A stretch of DNA of 64,000 nt. It comes from Terrilactibacillus laevilacticus (lineage in GTDB: Bacteria; Bacillota; Bacilli; Bacillales; Sporolactobacillaceae). Location: NCBI RefSeq assembly GCF_006517395.1, contig NZ_VDCY01000001.1, positions 248,001 to 312,000 of the forward strand, given 5' to 3'. The position numbers were made by a program, and so were the translations under genes. A model generated the notes under the pieces. The model was not told the DNA's origin. It saw only the letters and a list, made by a program, of their open reading frames with translations, and did not search any database. Below are positions 48,120 to 55,659 of this stretch, piece by piece; within the stretch, counting starts at the first letter, position 1; each line of letters starts with the position of its first letter.

Positions 48120-48197
48120 TTCTGACAAAACTCTTCAAAATAACAAGAAATCATTCGCCATTGAATGACAGACTTATTGGCAAAATGCTCGTATACT
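48120..48197 (+). promoter_or_regulatory. Spo0A-type spoIIG promoter
   Basis: ATGACA (48165-48170) and TATACT (48192-48197) are separated by 21 bases, an oversized spacing like that of the B. subtilis spoIIG promoter, which sigma-A uses only with Spo0A~P. Spo0A-box-like sequences TTCTGACAAAA (48120-48130) and TGACAGA overlapping the -35 (48166-48172) lie in the expected upstream and promoter-proximal positions. Confidence 0.55.
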
Positions 48198-48241
48198 TAT
48201 TCTATTAAACAAGATAGATAGGTGGGTGAGGGTATATAACC

Positions 48242-49147
48242 ATTTATTTAGATGTGATATGGTTTCTAAATTTTTGTATTGACTATTTGTTATTGAAACT
48301 CACAGTCATCATATTGAAGAGGCAGGTGAGGTCATGGCGTCTTTGGCTCGGCACACTGCTTGCATCAAGTATTGTCATACTTTTGTTTACACCACTTTCT
48401 ATCATCTTTGATCACCCAATAGGTAAATTTTTGTTTTCAGCATTGATCATTTTGCTTGTGTTTGGATACCATCGTTTTTCAACATTCCTACAGAATATAT
48501 TTGCTTTCTATTTCGTTGCCTTTGGTATAGGTGGAGGGCTTTTTGCTGCCCATTATTTTTTTCAATCGAATTCATCGTATGCAGACCAAACTTTATTCAG
48601 TACGTTAAGTTATGGTGATCCAATTAGTTGGCTATTTGTTGTCATTGGCTTTCCGTCCTTATGGTTATTTTCAAAAAAACGTTTCGATCAAGTTGTTGTC
48701 CGAAAATGGCAGCATTCAACCTATGCAGATGTGTACATTTCGTTTCTTGATAAGTTAATCACTGCAAAAGGCATCATCGATAGTGGAAACAAATTATATG
48801 ATCCATTAACACGAGTTCCAGTTATGTTTTTGAATTCATCTACTTGCAAGTCATTTTTTCCAGATTCTATTATTCAAGAAGGTGTAGATCTTCAGAATGC
48901 AGATTTATCCGATGAGTTACGCAGCAAATTAACCGTTATTCCTTATCGCACGGTAAGTGGAAAAACCCAACTTATAACAGCTTTTCGTCCCGATGAAGTC
49001 ATATTGTTTCATGAAGGGCAGAGGATAAAGGCCCCAAAAATTCTTGTTGCTTTGACCAATCAAAATTTATCTGGGGAAGGAGATTTTAATAGTATTCTTC
49101 ATCCCGATATGTTACTACATGGAAAAATCATTGAAACAGCTTCATGA
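48242..49147 (+). CDS. spoIIGA: Pro-sigma-E processing protease SpoIIGA
   Basis: About 301 residues: five membrane helices in the first 160 residues, then a cytoplasmic aspartic protease domain with the catalytic DSGN ([16 protein letters not shown]). It cleaves the pro-peptide of sigma-E after a signal from the forespore. The start is unusual: the family N terminus (IYLDVIWxLNF) is encoded upstream of the first canonical start (GTG 48254), yet the only in-frame codons after a TGA are TAT, ATA, ACC, ATT. ATT 48242 lies 9 bases from AGGG and ATA 48236 lies after AGGTGGGTG. I annotate ATT 48242; GTG 48254 has no ribosome site. Confidence 0.85.
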   Translation: MYLDVIWFLNFCIDYLLLKLTVIILKRQVRSWRLWLGTLLASSIVILLFTPLSIIFDHPIGKFLFSALIILLVFGYHRFSTFLQNIFAFYFVAFGIGGGLFAAHYFFQSNSSYADQTLFSTLSYGDPISWLFVVIGFPSLWLFSKKRFDQVVVRKWQHSTYADVYISFLDKLITAKGIIDSGNKLYDPLTRVPVMFLNSSTCKSFFPDSIIQEGVDLQNADLSDELRSKLTVIPYRTVSGKTQLITAFRPDEVILFHEGQRIKAPKILVALTNQNLSGEGDFNSILHPDMLLHGKIIETAS

Positions 49148-49173
49148 CAATTCATTTGATAAGGAGGCCAATT

Positions 49174-49893
49174 ATGTATCGTTTGAAACTTTTTTTAAAA
49201 AGAATATGGATTAAGTGCCTAGTGAAATTAAAAATAAAACCGGAAGAAGTTTATTATATTGGCGGCAGTGAAGCGTTGCCTCCTCCACTATCAAAGGAAG
49301 AAGAAGCAGAATTACTCATCCGTCTACCTAAAGGGGACCAAGAGGCGCGTTCAACATTAATAGAACGTAACTTACGCCTTGTCGTATATATCGCTAGAAA
49401 ATTTGAAAATACCAAAATAAATATCGAGGATCTTATTAGTATTGGTACCATAGGCTTAATTAAAGCGGTAAATACATTTAATCCAGAAAAAAAAATTAAG
49501 CTTGCCACATATGCATCAAGATGCATTGAAAATGAAATACTTATGTACCTTCGTAGAAATAATAAAACTAAATCTGAAGTCTCCTTTGACGAACCTTTAA
49601 ATGTTGATTGGGATGGTAATGAACTCCTCTTATCAGATGTTTTGGGAACGGATAATGATATTATTACAAAGGATATGGAAAAAAGAGTCGATCGGACATT
49701 ATTAAAACAAGCCATTTTAATGCTTAATGATAGAGAAAAAGAAATTATGGAGCTGCGTTTTGGTTTAGAAGGTGGGAAAGAAAAAACTCAAAAGGATGTG
49801 GCAGATCAGTTAGGTATATCCCAATCTTATATTTCTCGATTAGAAAAGCGTATTATTAAACGTCTGAAGAAAGAATTCAGCAAGATGGTATAA
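49174..49893 (+). CDS. sigE: Sporulation sigma factor sigma-E (pro-form)
   Basis: 239 residues, identical in length to B. subtilis pro-sigma-E. The N-terminal pro-sequence of about 27 residues (basic, amphipathic, ending before [15 protein letters not shown]) is removed by SpoIIGA. Region 2 ([27 protein letters not shown], then [18 protein letters not shown]) and region 4 ([28 protein letters not shown]) are intact. It directs early mother-cell transcription. AAGGAGG lies 6 bases before ATG 49174. Cotranscribed with spoIIGA, 26 bp after it. Confidence 0.97.
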   Translation: MYRLKLFLKRIWIKCLVKLKIKPEEVYYIGGSEALPPPLSKEEEAELLIRLPKGDQEARSTLIERNLRLVVYIARKFENTKINIEDLISIGTIGLIKAVNTFNPEKKIKLATYASRCIENEILMYLRRNNKTKSEVSFDEPLNVDWDGNELLLSDVLGTDNDIITKDMEKRVDRTLLKQAILMLNDREKEIMELRFGLEGGKEKTQKDVADQLGISQSYISRLEKRIIKRLKKEFSKMV

Positions 49894-49912
49894 AATGGTG
49901 TTTTTAGCAATG

Positions 49913-49942
49913 TGCATAAAATTCCCTCTAGAGGAGATACTT
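49913..49942 (+). promoter_or_regulatory. Sigma-F/sigma-G promoter of sigG
   Basis: TGCATA, 17-base spacer, GATACTT, about 35 bases before the sigG start. It fits the forespore consensus (TGnATA-N17-CATnnTA) well. The spacer contains CTCTAGAG. Confidence 0.6.
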
Positions 49943-49977
49943 TACGTTGTAGATAGCTCCGATTAGGGGGGAATTTA

Positions 49978-50757
49978 GTGGCACGAAATAAAGTGGAAAT
50001 TTGCGGCGTTGACACTGCAACATTACCCGTACTTAAAAACGAAGAAATGAGAAAACTATTTGTACAAATGCAAAATGGTCATGACGAAGCAAGAGAAAAA
50101 CTCGTTAACGGCAATTTAAGACTTGTATTAAGTGTCATTCAAAGATTTAATAACCGTGGTGAATACATCGACGATTTGTTCCAAGTCGGTTGTATCGGTT
50201 TAATGAAATCCATCGACAACTTTGATCTAAGTCAAAATGTTCGATTTTCAACTTATGCCGTTCCCATGATTATTGGAGAGATTCGAAGGTATTTACGGGA
50301 TAATAATCCAATAAGAGTGTCTAGGTCTTTAAGAGATACGGCATACAAAGCACTACAAGTAAAAGAACGACTTATTTCTAAATATTCCAAGGAGCCTACA
50401 GCTACAGAAATTGCAAAAGAATTAGATTTGCCAGTTGAAGATATTGTGTTTGCTCTTGATGCTATACAGGACCCTGTATCGCTATTTGAGCCCATCTATA
50501 ACGATGGAGGAGATCCGATTTTCGTCATGGATCAAATCAGTGATGATAAGAACAAAGATTTGCAGTGGATTGAGGAAATTGCCCTTAAGGATGCGATGCG
50601 TCGACTGGATGATCGAGAAAAACGTATCTTATCAATGCGGTTTTTTCATGGTAAGACTCAGATGGAAGTTGCTGAAGAGATCGGTATATCTCAAGCGCAA
50701 GTCTCAAGGTTAGAAAAAGCAGCTATTAAAGAAATGAATAAGAACATAAAAAGCTAA
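49978..50757 (+). CDS. sigG: Sporulation sigma factor sigma-G
   Basis: 259 residues, very close to B. subtilis sigma-G. N terminus NKVEICGVDTATLPVLKNEEM is the sigma-G signature; region 2 (LVNGNLRLVLSVIQRFNNRGEYIDDLFQVGCIGLMKSIDNFDL), region 3 and region 4 (KTQMEVAEEIGISQAQVSRLEK) are complete. It drives late forespore genes. Start GTG with AGGGGGG 6-7 bases upstream. The final codons and stop form one arm of the terminator. Confidence 0.97.
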   Translation: MARNKVEICGVDTATLPVLKNEEMRKLFVQMQNGHDEAREKLVNGNLRLVLSVIQRFNNRGEYIDDLFQVGCIGLMKSIDNFDLSQNVRFSTYAVPMIIGEIRRYLRDNNPIRVSRSLRDTAYKALQVKERLISKYSKEPTATEIAKELDLPVEDIVFALDAIQDPVSLFEPIYNDGGDPIFVMDQISDDKNKDLQWIEEIALKDAMRRLDDREKRILSMRFFHGKTQMEVAEEIGISQAQVSRLEKAAIKEMNKNIKS

Positions 50758-50781
50758 CACTTGACGAGTGTTAGCTTTAAA
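50747..50781 (+). terminator. Terminator of sigG overlapping its stop codon
   Basis: Stem AAAGCTAACACT / AGTGTTAGCTTT with a 5-base loop. The 5' arm contains the last codons and the TAA. The T-tract is poor (TTTAAATATTT). Confidence 0.7.
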
Positions 50782-50832
50782 TATTTCAGATATCTTTATA
50801 TTAACTTTCTTGTTAGAACATGGAAGATAAAC

Positions 50833-50858
50833 CGGTGACTTTTTGAACACGCACTTAT
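50833..50858 (-). repeat. Solo end of repeat family B (copy 5)
   Basis: GGTGACTTTTTGAACACGCACTTA is the left terminal repeat of family B in reverse orientation, standing alone with no interior or partner. It lies between sigG and ylmC, where B. subtilis has ylmA. Confidence 0.75.
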
Positions 50859-50954
50859 AGGAAAAAATCTTGCACTCCGAATCAACTCATGAATCATAAC
50901 ATTACGCCATATAGTATAAGGAGGAGATTATTGAACACTTCAGGAGGAATTGAG

Positions 50955-51221
50955 ATGACAAGAATATCAGAATTTCAAACAAAAGAAGTTGTTAACGTTG
51001 AGAATGGCAAGAGATTAGGTCATATTGGTGATTTAGAGATAAATTTAGCAACTGGAAAAATTGAAAATTTAGTCATCCCTGGAGCAAGTAAGATTATGGG
51101 TTTTTTTGGGCGAGAAAATGATGTAATCGTTCCTTGGCGAAATATTGTCCGTATTGGTGACGATGTGATTTTAATCCGATTTTACGATTCTGAAACAAGT
51201 GAGCCTACGGTAAAAGATTAA
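50955..51221 (+). CDS. ylmC: YlmC/YmxH family PRC-barrel sporulation protein
   Basis: 88 residues: MTRISEFQTKEVVNVENGKRLGHIGDLEINLATGKIENLVIPG is a PRC-barrel-like beta domain, ending in VPWRNIVRIGDDVILIRF. YlmC/YmxH proteins are conserved in spore formers; their role is not established. AGGAGGAA lies 7-8 bases before ATG 50955; the frame extends 22 codons upstream without homology. ylmA is missing between sigG and this gene. Confidence 0.85.
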   Translation: MTRISEFQTKEVVNVENGKRLGHIGDLEINLATGKIENLVIPGASKIMGFFGRENDVIVPWRNIVRIGDDVILIRFYDSETSEPTVKD

Positions 51222-51225
51222 TTCA

Positions 51226-51255
51226 TTCACATGTTCATCACCATCCAATTATGAT
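51226..51255 (+). promoter_or_regulatory. Possible promoter of ylmD
   Basis: TTCACA, 18-base spacer, TATGAT, about 40 bases before ylmD. Confidence 0.4.
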
Positions 51256-51295
51256 AAAATACGATTAAGTCATGAAACAGGATGGGAGATTTAAC

Positions 51296-52126
51296 ATGGT
51301 TAAGGAACCATTTAATGTGCAAACACCTCATGCTTTAATGCTTGGTGATAATATGGTGCAAGGTAAAGAAAATATCATAATCGGTATTACGACACGTGAG
51401 CATGGTGTGAGTCAATATCCTTATCAATCATTAAATATGGGATTTCATATTCAGGATAACCCCAACAGCATCTTGGAAAATAGGCGAAGATTATCTGAAC
51501 AACTAAACATTCCACTAAATCAATGGGTGCAAACAGAACAAGTGCATGGAACAGAAATTTTTCGAGTGACTAAGGAGCATGCCGGGCAAGGTGCAAGGGA
51601 TTTACAGTCAGTTATAAAAAATGGTGACGGCTTATATACCACCGACAAGGGCCTTCTCTTAGTGGCTTGTTTTGCTGATTGTGTACCGCTTTATTTCTAT
51701 TCAAAAAGTGGGCATGCCATTGGTCTATTACATGCTGGATGGAAAGGAACGGTTCATCTTGCTTCCCAAAAAATGGTTCATTTATGGGAAGACGAGTTAA
51801 ATGTTAAACCAAATGATATTCAAGTTGTGATTGGACCGTCAATTGGTCCGTGTTGTTATGAAGTTGATGAAAAAGTGGTGTCAGAAATCCATAAAATTAA
51901 AGGAATTCATATAGAGCAAGTAGCAACACCTATTGATCAGCATCATGTCTCATTAGACCTAAAGAAATTAAACTGTTTATTACTTCAACAAGTTGGCGTA
52001 CCAGATACAAATATCATTCAAAGTTCATATTGCACAAGTTGTTCAAATGATCTGTTTTTCTCTCATCGAAAAGAAAAGGGGAAAACAGGTCGCATTTTAG
52101 GATTCATTGGAATAAATGAGGAGTAG
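51296..52126 (+). CDS. ylmD: YlmD: LACC1/YfiH-type purine nucleoside enzyme
   Basis: 276 residues, the family length. Conserved zinc/catalytic motifs: QVHGTEIFRV (histidine), ACFADCVPLYF (cysteine) and GLLHAGWKGTV (histidine), followed by GPSIGPCCYEVDE and the late SYCTSCSNDLFFSHR. Family members were once called polyphenol oxidases; human and bacterial relatives act on purine nucleosides (deaminase/phosphorylase). GGGAG lies 7 bases before ATG 51296. ylmE starts 7 bp after the stop. Confidence 0.88.
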   Translation: MVKEPFNVQTPHALMLGDNMVQGKENIIIGITTREHGVSQYPYQSLNMGFHIQDNPNSILENRRRLSEQLNIPLNQWVQTEQVHGTEIFRVTKEHAGQGARDLQSVIKNGDGLYTTDKGLLLVACFADCVPLYFYSKSGHAIGLLHAGWKGTVHLASQKMVHLWEDELNVKPNDIQVVIGPSIGPCCYEVDEKVVSEIHKIKGIHIEQVATPIDQHHVSLDLKKLNCLLLQQVGVPDTNIIQSSYCTSCSNDLFFSHRKEKGKTGRILGFIGINEE

Positions 52127-52133
52127 AATAGAA

Positions 52134-52820
52134 ATGAATAGCGTTAAAAGTCAATTAGATCAAATTAACATGAATATCAGAGAAGCTTGTGAGAAATCGG
52201 GACGATCTGTGGAAGACATAAAGATTATCGGTGTGACTAAATATGTTAGTCCATCACGTACGAAAGAAGCGATTGACGCAGGAATTAAGCATATCGGAGA
52301 AAATCGCATGGAAGGCCTATTACATAAACAAGAAACAATTTTACGTCACCAAGCTAAATGGCATTTCATTGGGACCCTGCAAACTCGAAAAGTAAAAGAA
52401 GTGCTTCCGTACATCGATTATTTACATTCTCTTGATCGTCTTTCTCTGGCCAAAGAAATTGAAAAAAGGTTAACTGATCACGTGTTGGATTGTTTTGTAC
52501 AAGTAAACGTCTCAGGAGAGGAATCAAAGCACGGTATTTCTTGTGAAGATGTGATCCCTTTTATTCAAGAATTGAAAGAATTCAAACATTTACGTATCAT
52601 TGGATTAATGACTATGGCTCCTTTCACAGATGATCAAGGGCTCATTAGACATGTTTTTAGAAAGTTAAAAGAAAGCCAATTAGAAGTTCAAAATATGAAG
52701 ATAGAAAATGCTCCATGCACGGAACTATCGATGGGTATGTCGAATGATTATCGGATTGCCATTGAAGAAGGGGCAACGTTTGTACGTATAGGAACCGCTT
52801 TAGTCGGCAAAGACTTATAA
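52134..52820 (+). CDS. ylmE: YggS-type PLP homeostasis protein
   Basis: 228 residues, an alanine racemase-like TIM barrel without a second domain. The PLP lysine is in IIGVTKYV near residue 33; IGENRMEG, WHFIGTLQTRKV, VNVSGEESKHG, GLMTMAPF and the phosphate-binding SMGMSNDY are all visible. It buffers free pyridoxal phosphate rather than acting as a racemase. GAGGAG precedes ATG 52134 by about 10 bases. Confidence 0.92.
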   Translation: MNSVKSQLDQINMNIREACEKSGRSVEDIKIIGVTKYVSPSRTKEAIDAGIKHIGENRMEGLLHKQETILRHQAKWHFIGTLQTRKVKEVLPYIDYLHSLDRLSLAKEIEKRLTDHVLDCFVQVNVSGEESKHGISCEDVIPFIQELKEFKHLRIIGLMTMAPFTDDQGLIRHVFRKLKESQLEVQNMKIENAPCTELSMGMSNDYRIAIEEGATFVRIGTALVGKDL

Positions 52821-52954
52821 TAACAATTCTATGATGAACAGGGTATGGGTAGTCAAGTAAATGATATTGAATTTTTTTACTTAGGGCTGTTGTAATATCT
52901 AACTTTTTCAACTTATTTTACTCCCTAAAAGAAACTAATAAAGGAGAATGAGCC

Positions 52955-53410
52955 ATGGGTCTTAAGACAAAATTGAAACGCTTTTTTGACCTTGATCTTG
53001 ATGAAGTGACCAATTCCGAAATCAATCAAGATGAAATAGCTTCAACCTTGATGAAAGAGGATCATAGATCTACACAGTCCAATCGACCCGTCAGTACGCC
53101 TAAAAATGATAAAAAGGTTGTATCATTACAGAGCGTTCACATACCGTCAAAGGTGATGTTCATGGAACCACAAACATTTGCAGATGTTGAGACAATGACC
53201 ATTCATGTAAAAAGTCGACGAACAGTCATCATTAATCTTGATCATGTTTCTCCAAAATTGGGAAGACGTATATTGGATTTCTTAAGCGGAGCAACATTTG
53301 CATTAGATGGACATATTCAAAAGCTAGCTGTAAATACATTTATGTTTGCACCTGAACATGTGGACATCACAAAAATTATTTCAGATTGGCAGCAAAATAA
53401 TAAAATATAA
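52955..53410 (+). CDS. sepF: Cell division protein SepF
   Basis: 151 residues: an N-terminal amphipathic membrane helix (MGLKTKLKRFFDLD), a variable linker, KKVVSLQSV, and the globular C-terminal domain with RRTVIINLDHVSPKLGRRILDFLSGATFALDGHIQKLA that forms rings and binds the FtsZ tail. AAGGAGAA lies upstream of the ATG. It can replace FtsA as membrane tether in B. subtilis. ylmG follows 18 bp later. Confidence 0.94.
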   Translation: MGLKTKLKRFFDLDLDEVTNSEINQDEIASTLMKEDHRSTQSNRPVSTPKNDKKVVSLQSVHIPSKVMFMEPQTFADVETMTIHVKSRRTVIINLDHVSPKLGRRILDFLSGATFALDGHIQKLAVNTFMFAPEHVDITKIISDWQQNNKI

Positions 53411-53428
53411 AAAAGGTGGGGAAACGAT

Positions 53429-53701
53429 TTGGCTTATATGATAGCTGATATTGTTGCAAGAATCATTGAAATTTATTCATGGATTCTAATTATTTACATT
53501 CTAATGTCTTGGGTACCTAATGTGAAATCATCATCAATCGGTCAATTATTTGAAAGGCTATGTGAGCCTTTTTTAGAACCATTTCGTAGGATTATTCCTC
53601 CAATTGGTGGCATGATTGATATTTCACCTATTGCAGCTTTTTTTGTCTTAAATTTAGCTTCAAGAGGCGTCGCCACAATAGCGTCGTACCTTGCAGGATA
53701 G
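53429..53701 (+). CDS. ylmG: YggT family membrane protein YlmG
   Basis: 90 residues with two membrane helices (IIEIYSWILIIYILMSWV near the start and ISPIAAFFVLNLASRGVATIA at the end) around the conserved EPFLEPFRRIIPPIGGMIDISP loop. YggT proteins are found next to sepF widely and are linked to septum or nucleoid organisation. Start TTG with AGGTGGGG 7 bases upstream. ylmH starts 3 bp after the stop. Confidence 0.92.
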   Translation: MAYMIADIVARIIEIYSWILIIYILMSWVPNVKSSSIGQLFERLCEPFLEPFRRIIPPIGGMIDISPIAAFFVLNLASRGVATIASYLAG

Positions 53702-53704
53702 AAC

Positions 53705-54478
53705 ATGACTTTATATGATCATTTTAGGAAGGAAGAAAGGCCATTTATCGATCATGTTTTAGATTGGAAAAGTCAGGTTGAAACGAGATATCAGCCAAAA
53801 CTAACTGACTTTCTGGACCCCAGGCAGCAAGAAATCATTCGTTTAATTATCGGAAATAACGAAGACATTCATGTAACATTTTTCGGTGGATATAAAGAAG
53901 CCGAACGCTCACGAGCTTTTTTATATCCGTCATACATAGAACCATCTGAAGATAATTTTGATATTGCTTGTTTTGAGCTTCGATATGCTACTAAATTTGC
54001 TCAAATTGAGCATCCTAAACTATTGGGATCTCTCCTCAATTTAGGCCTTATTCGAGATAAATTCGGTGATCTTTTAGTTACAGAAGGACGAGCACAGTTT
54101 ATCGTTACAAATGAGGTAGCCGACTATATCAAATTGAACTTAACACATGTTGGAAAAAGTGCGGTGCAAGCTGAGTTAATTAAATCAAATGAGTTATTAC
54201 ATATTAATCCAGTTTGGAAAGAAAATACTGGAACTGTGACTTCCATGAGATTAGATGCTGTTTTAAGTGAAGTTTATCGAATGTCGAGGACTAAGGCTGC
54301 CGAATATATAGAACATCAGCTAGTTAAAGTTAATTGGAAAGTGATTGAAAAAAGCACATTTGAATTAAAGACAGGGGATATCTTGTCTGTTCGAGGAAAA
54401 GGCCGTTGTAAAATCATTCAAATTGAAGGCTTCACAAAAAAAGACAAAATTCGAATCCGTTATGGTAAACTAGGGTAG
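53705..54478 (+). CDS. ylmH: S4-domain RNA-binding protein YlmH
   Basis: 257 residues: an N-terminal alpha/beta domain (DPRQQEIIRLIIGN, VTFFGGYKEAERSRAFLYP, LGLIRDKFGDLLV) and a C-terminal S4 RNA-binding domain (MRLDAVLSEVYRMSRTKAAEYIEHQLVKVNW). Recent work on B. subtilis places YlmH on 50S-peptidyl-tRNA complexes in ribosome-associated quality control. 3 bp after ylmG, so last gene of the sepF operon; a family B repeat follows. Confidence 0.92.
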   Translation: MTLYDHFRKEERPFIDHVLDWKSQVETRYQPKLTDFLDPRQQEIIRLIIGNNEDIHVTFFGGYKEAERSRAFLYPSYIEPSEDNFDIACFELRYATKFAQIEHPKLLGSLLNLGLIRDKFGDLLVTEGRAQFIVTNEVADYIKLNLTHVGKSAVQAELIKSNELLHINPVWKENTGTVTSMRLDAVLSEVYRMSRTKAAEYIEHQLVKVNWKVIEKSTFELKTGDILSVRGKGRCKIIQIEGFTKKDKIRIRYGKLG

Positions 54479-54488
54479 AGAGTATCTT

Positions 54489-54713
54489 TAAGAGGTTGTT
54501 CAAAAAGTCACCAAATGATAAGCTATGAATCTCGGCGCCCTCTTGTTTTTTCAGTCCTCATGTAGCGAATACAAGAGGATCGCTGGCTAAAAACCGCTCA
54601 CTTCCTGTGAGCAACGTTGAAGCTACCACATCCTGTGGAATGCCGGTTCTCAAAACAGCGCCGCTATTCTCCATCTTGCTTCTAATTTGCTTCCTTTTTG
54701 AACACGCACTTTA
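54489..54713 (-). repeat. Interspersed repeat family B, copy 4 (long form, reverse)
   Basis: 225 bases, reverse orientation: AAGAGGTTGTTCAAAAAGTC at the left and TTTTTGAACACGCACTTTAA at the right. The interior has the GGTAGCTTC, GTGAGCGG and GCCGGTTCTC blocks of the long form plus the GAAGCAAGAT block of the short form, so it is intermediate between copies 1/3 and 2. Confidence 0.85.
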
Positions 54714-54823
54714 ACGATCTATTTTTCTATTTTATCAAAGATAATTTTTTATGTTTGTTAAAGGAATTTATCCTTTTTTGTCGAAATTAAGTAGTAACGA
54801 TTACTGACTTGGAGGTGGCAACT

Positions 54824-55315
54824 TTGCCATTAACACCATTGGATATTCATAATAAGGAGTTTTCACGAGGCTTTCGTGGATATGACGAAGACGAAGTCAA
54901 TGATTTCTTAGATCAAATTATCAAAGATTATGAAACCCTTATTCGTGAGAAAAAAGACCTCGCTGAAGAAAAACGATTATTAGAAGAAAAAGTAAGCCAC
55001 TTTTCTAATATTGAGACAACCTTAAATAAAACTATTCTTGTTGCTCAAGAAACAGCTGAGGAAGTTAAGCAAAATGCTTCCAAAGAGGCAAAATTAATTG
55101 TAAAAGAAGCAGAAAAAAATGCTGATCGTATCATTAATGAAGCATTGTCAAAAGCAAGAAAAGTAACAGTTGACATTGAAGAATTAAAAAAAGAAGCCAA
55201 TGTCTATCGCACGAGATTCCGCATGCTAATTGAAGCACAATTGGAATTACTTAAAAACGATGATTGGGATAGTCTTTCAAAGCCATTTGAAGAAGAAGAA
55301 ATCATCCAAAAATAG
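54824..55315 (+). CDS. divIVA: Cell pole/septum protein DivIVA
   Basis: 163 residues. N-terminal lipid-binding domain (PLTPLDIHNKEFSRGFRGYDEDEVNDFLDQI) followed by a long coiled coil; AKLIVKEAEKNADRIINEAL and FRMLIEAQLELLKNDDWD are family blocks. It binds negatively curved membrane at poles and septa. Start TTG 54824 with GGAGGTGG 5-6 bases upstream, giving the family N terminus; the frame is open five codons further to another TTG. Confidence 0.95.
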   Translation: MPLTPLDIHNKEFSRGFRGYDEDEVNDFLDQIIKDYETLIREKKDLAEEKRLLEEKVSHFSNIETTLNKTILVAQETAEEVKQNASKEAKLIVKEAEKNADRIINEALSKARKVTVDIEELKKEANVYRTRFRMLIEAQLELLKNDDWDSLSKPFEEEEIIQK

Positions 55316-55319
55316 TAGC

Positions 55320-55349
55320 TTGACGAAAGGGTTAGTTTTTTCATATACT
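55320..55349 (+). promoter_or_regulatory. Promoter of the ileS T-box transcript
   Basis: TTGACG, 18-base spacer, TATACT, starting 4 bases after the divIVA stop. Confidence 0.6.
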
Positions 55350-55377
55350 ATTGCTATCTAGTTCAATATGATGTGAT

Positions 55378-55626
55378 TAGAACGTTGAAGAGGAAAGTAT
55401 TATTGGCTCTATGTAAGAAAAGCGATTCAGGAATTGGTGAGAGCCTGATCTACAGACCATAAGAAAATCACCTCTGAGTTCCATTCCTGAAAGTATGATT
55501 GCGATTAAGGTATGGCGTATCATTCGCGTTAAGGATGTTGGAGTCAGTAAAAGGTAGGAATATTTCCTTTTACTATTAGGGTGGTACCACGGTCCTTCCG
55601 TCCCTTTTGGGCGGGGGACCTTTTTA
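55378..55626 (+). promoter_or_regulatory. T-box riboswitch of ileS
   Basis: The antiterminator core AGGGTGGTACCACGG is at 55578-55592, overlapping the terminator GGTCC...GGACC plus T5 (55591-55625). Upstream, stem I shows AAAGTA, GGTGAGAGCC at its tip and AAATCACC containing ATC (55467-55469), a fitting isoleucine specifier. Uncharged tRNA(Ile) would stabilise the antiterminator and allow ileS transcription. Confidence 0.92.
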
Positions 55627-55659
55627 TATTTTTAAAGTGAAGATGTGGAGGAAGAAAGA

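Noticed and set aside
47987-48208. Open frame of 73 codons between repeat C copy 3 and spoIIGA
   Set aside because: It has no ribosome site, starts at GTG next to the repeat, is rich in rare hydrophobic/basic mixes and overlaps the Spo0A-type promoter region of spoIIGA.
49254-49715. Minus-strand frame of 153 codons opposite sigE
   Set aside because: Antisense shadow of the highly conserved sigE; no promoter, ribosome site or family resemblance.
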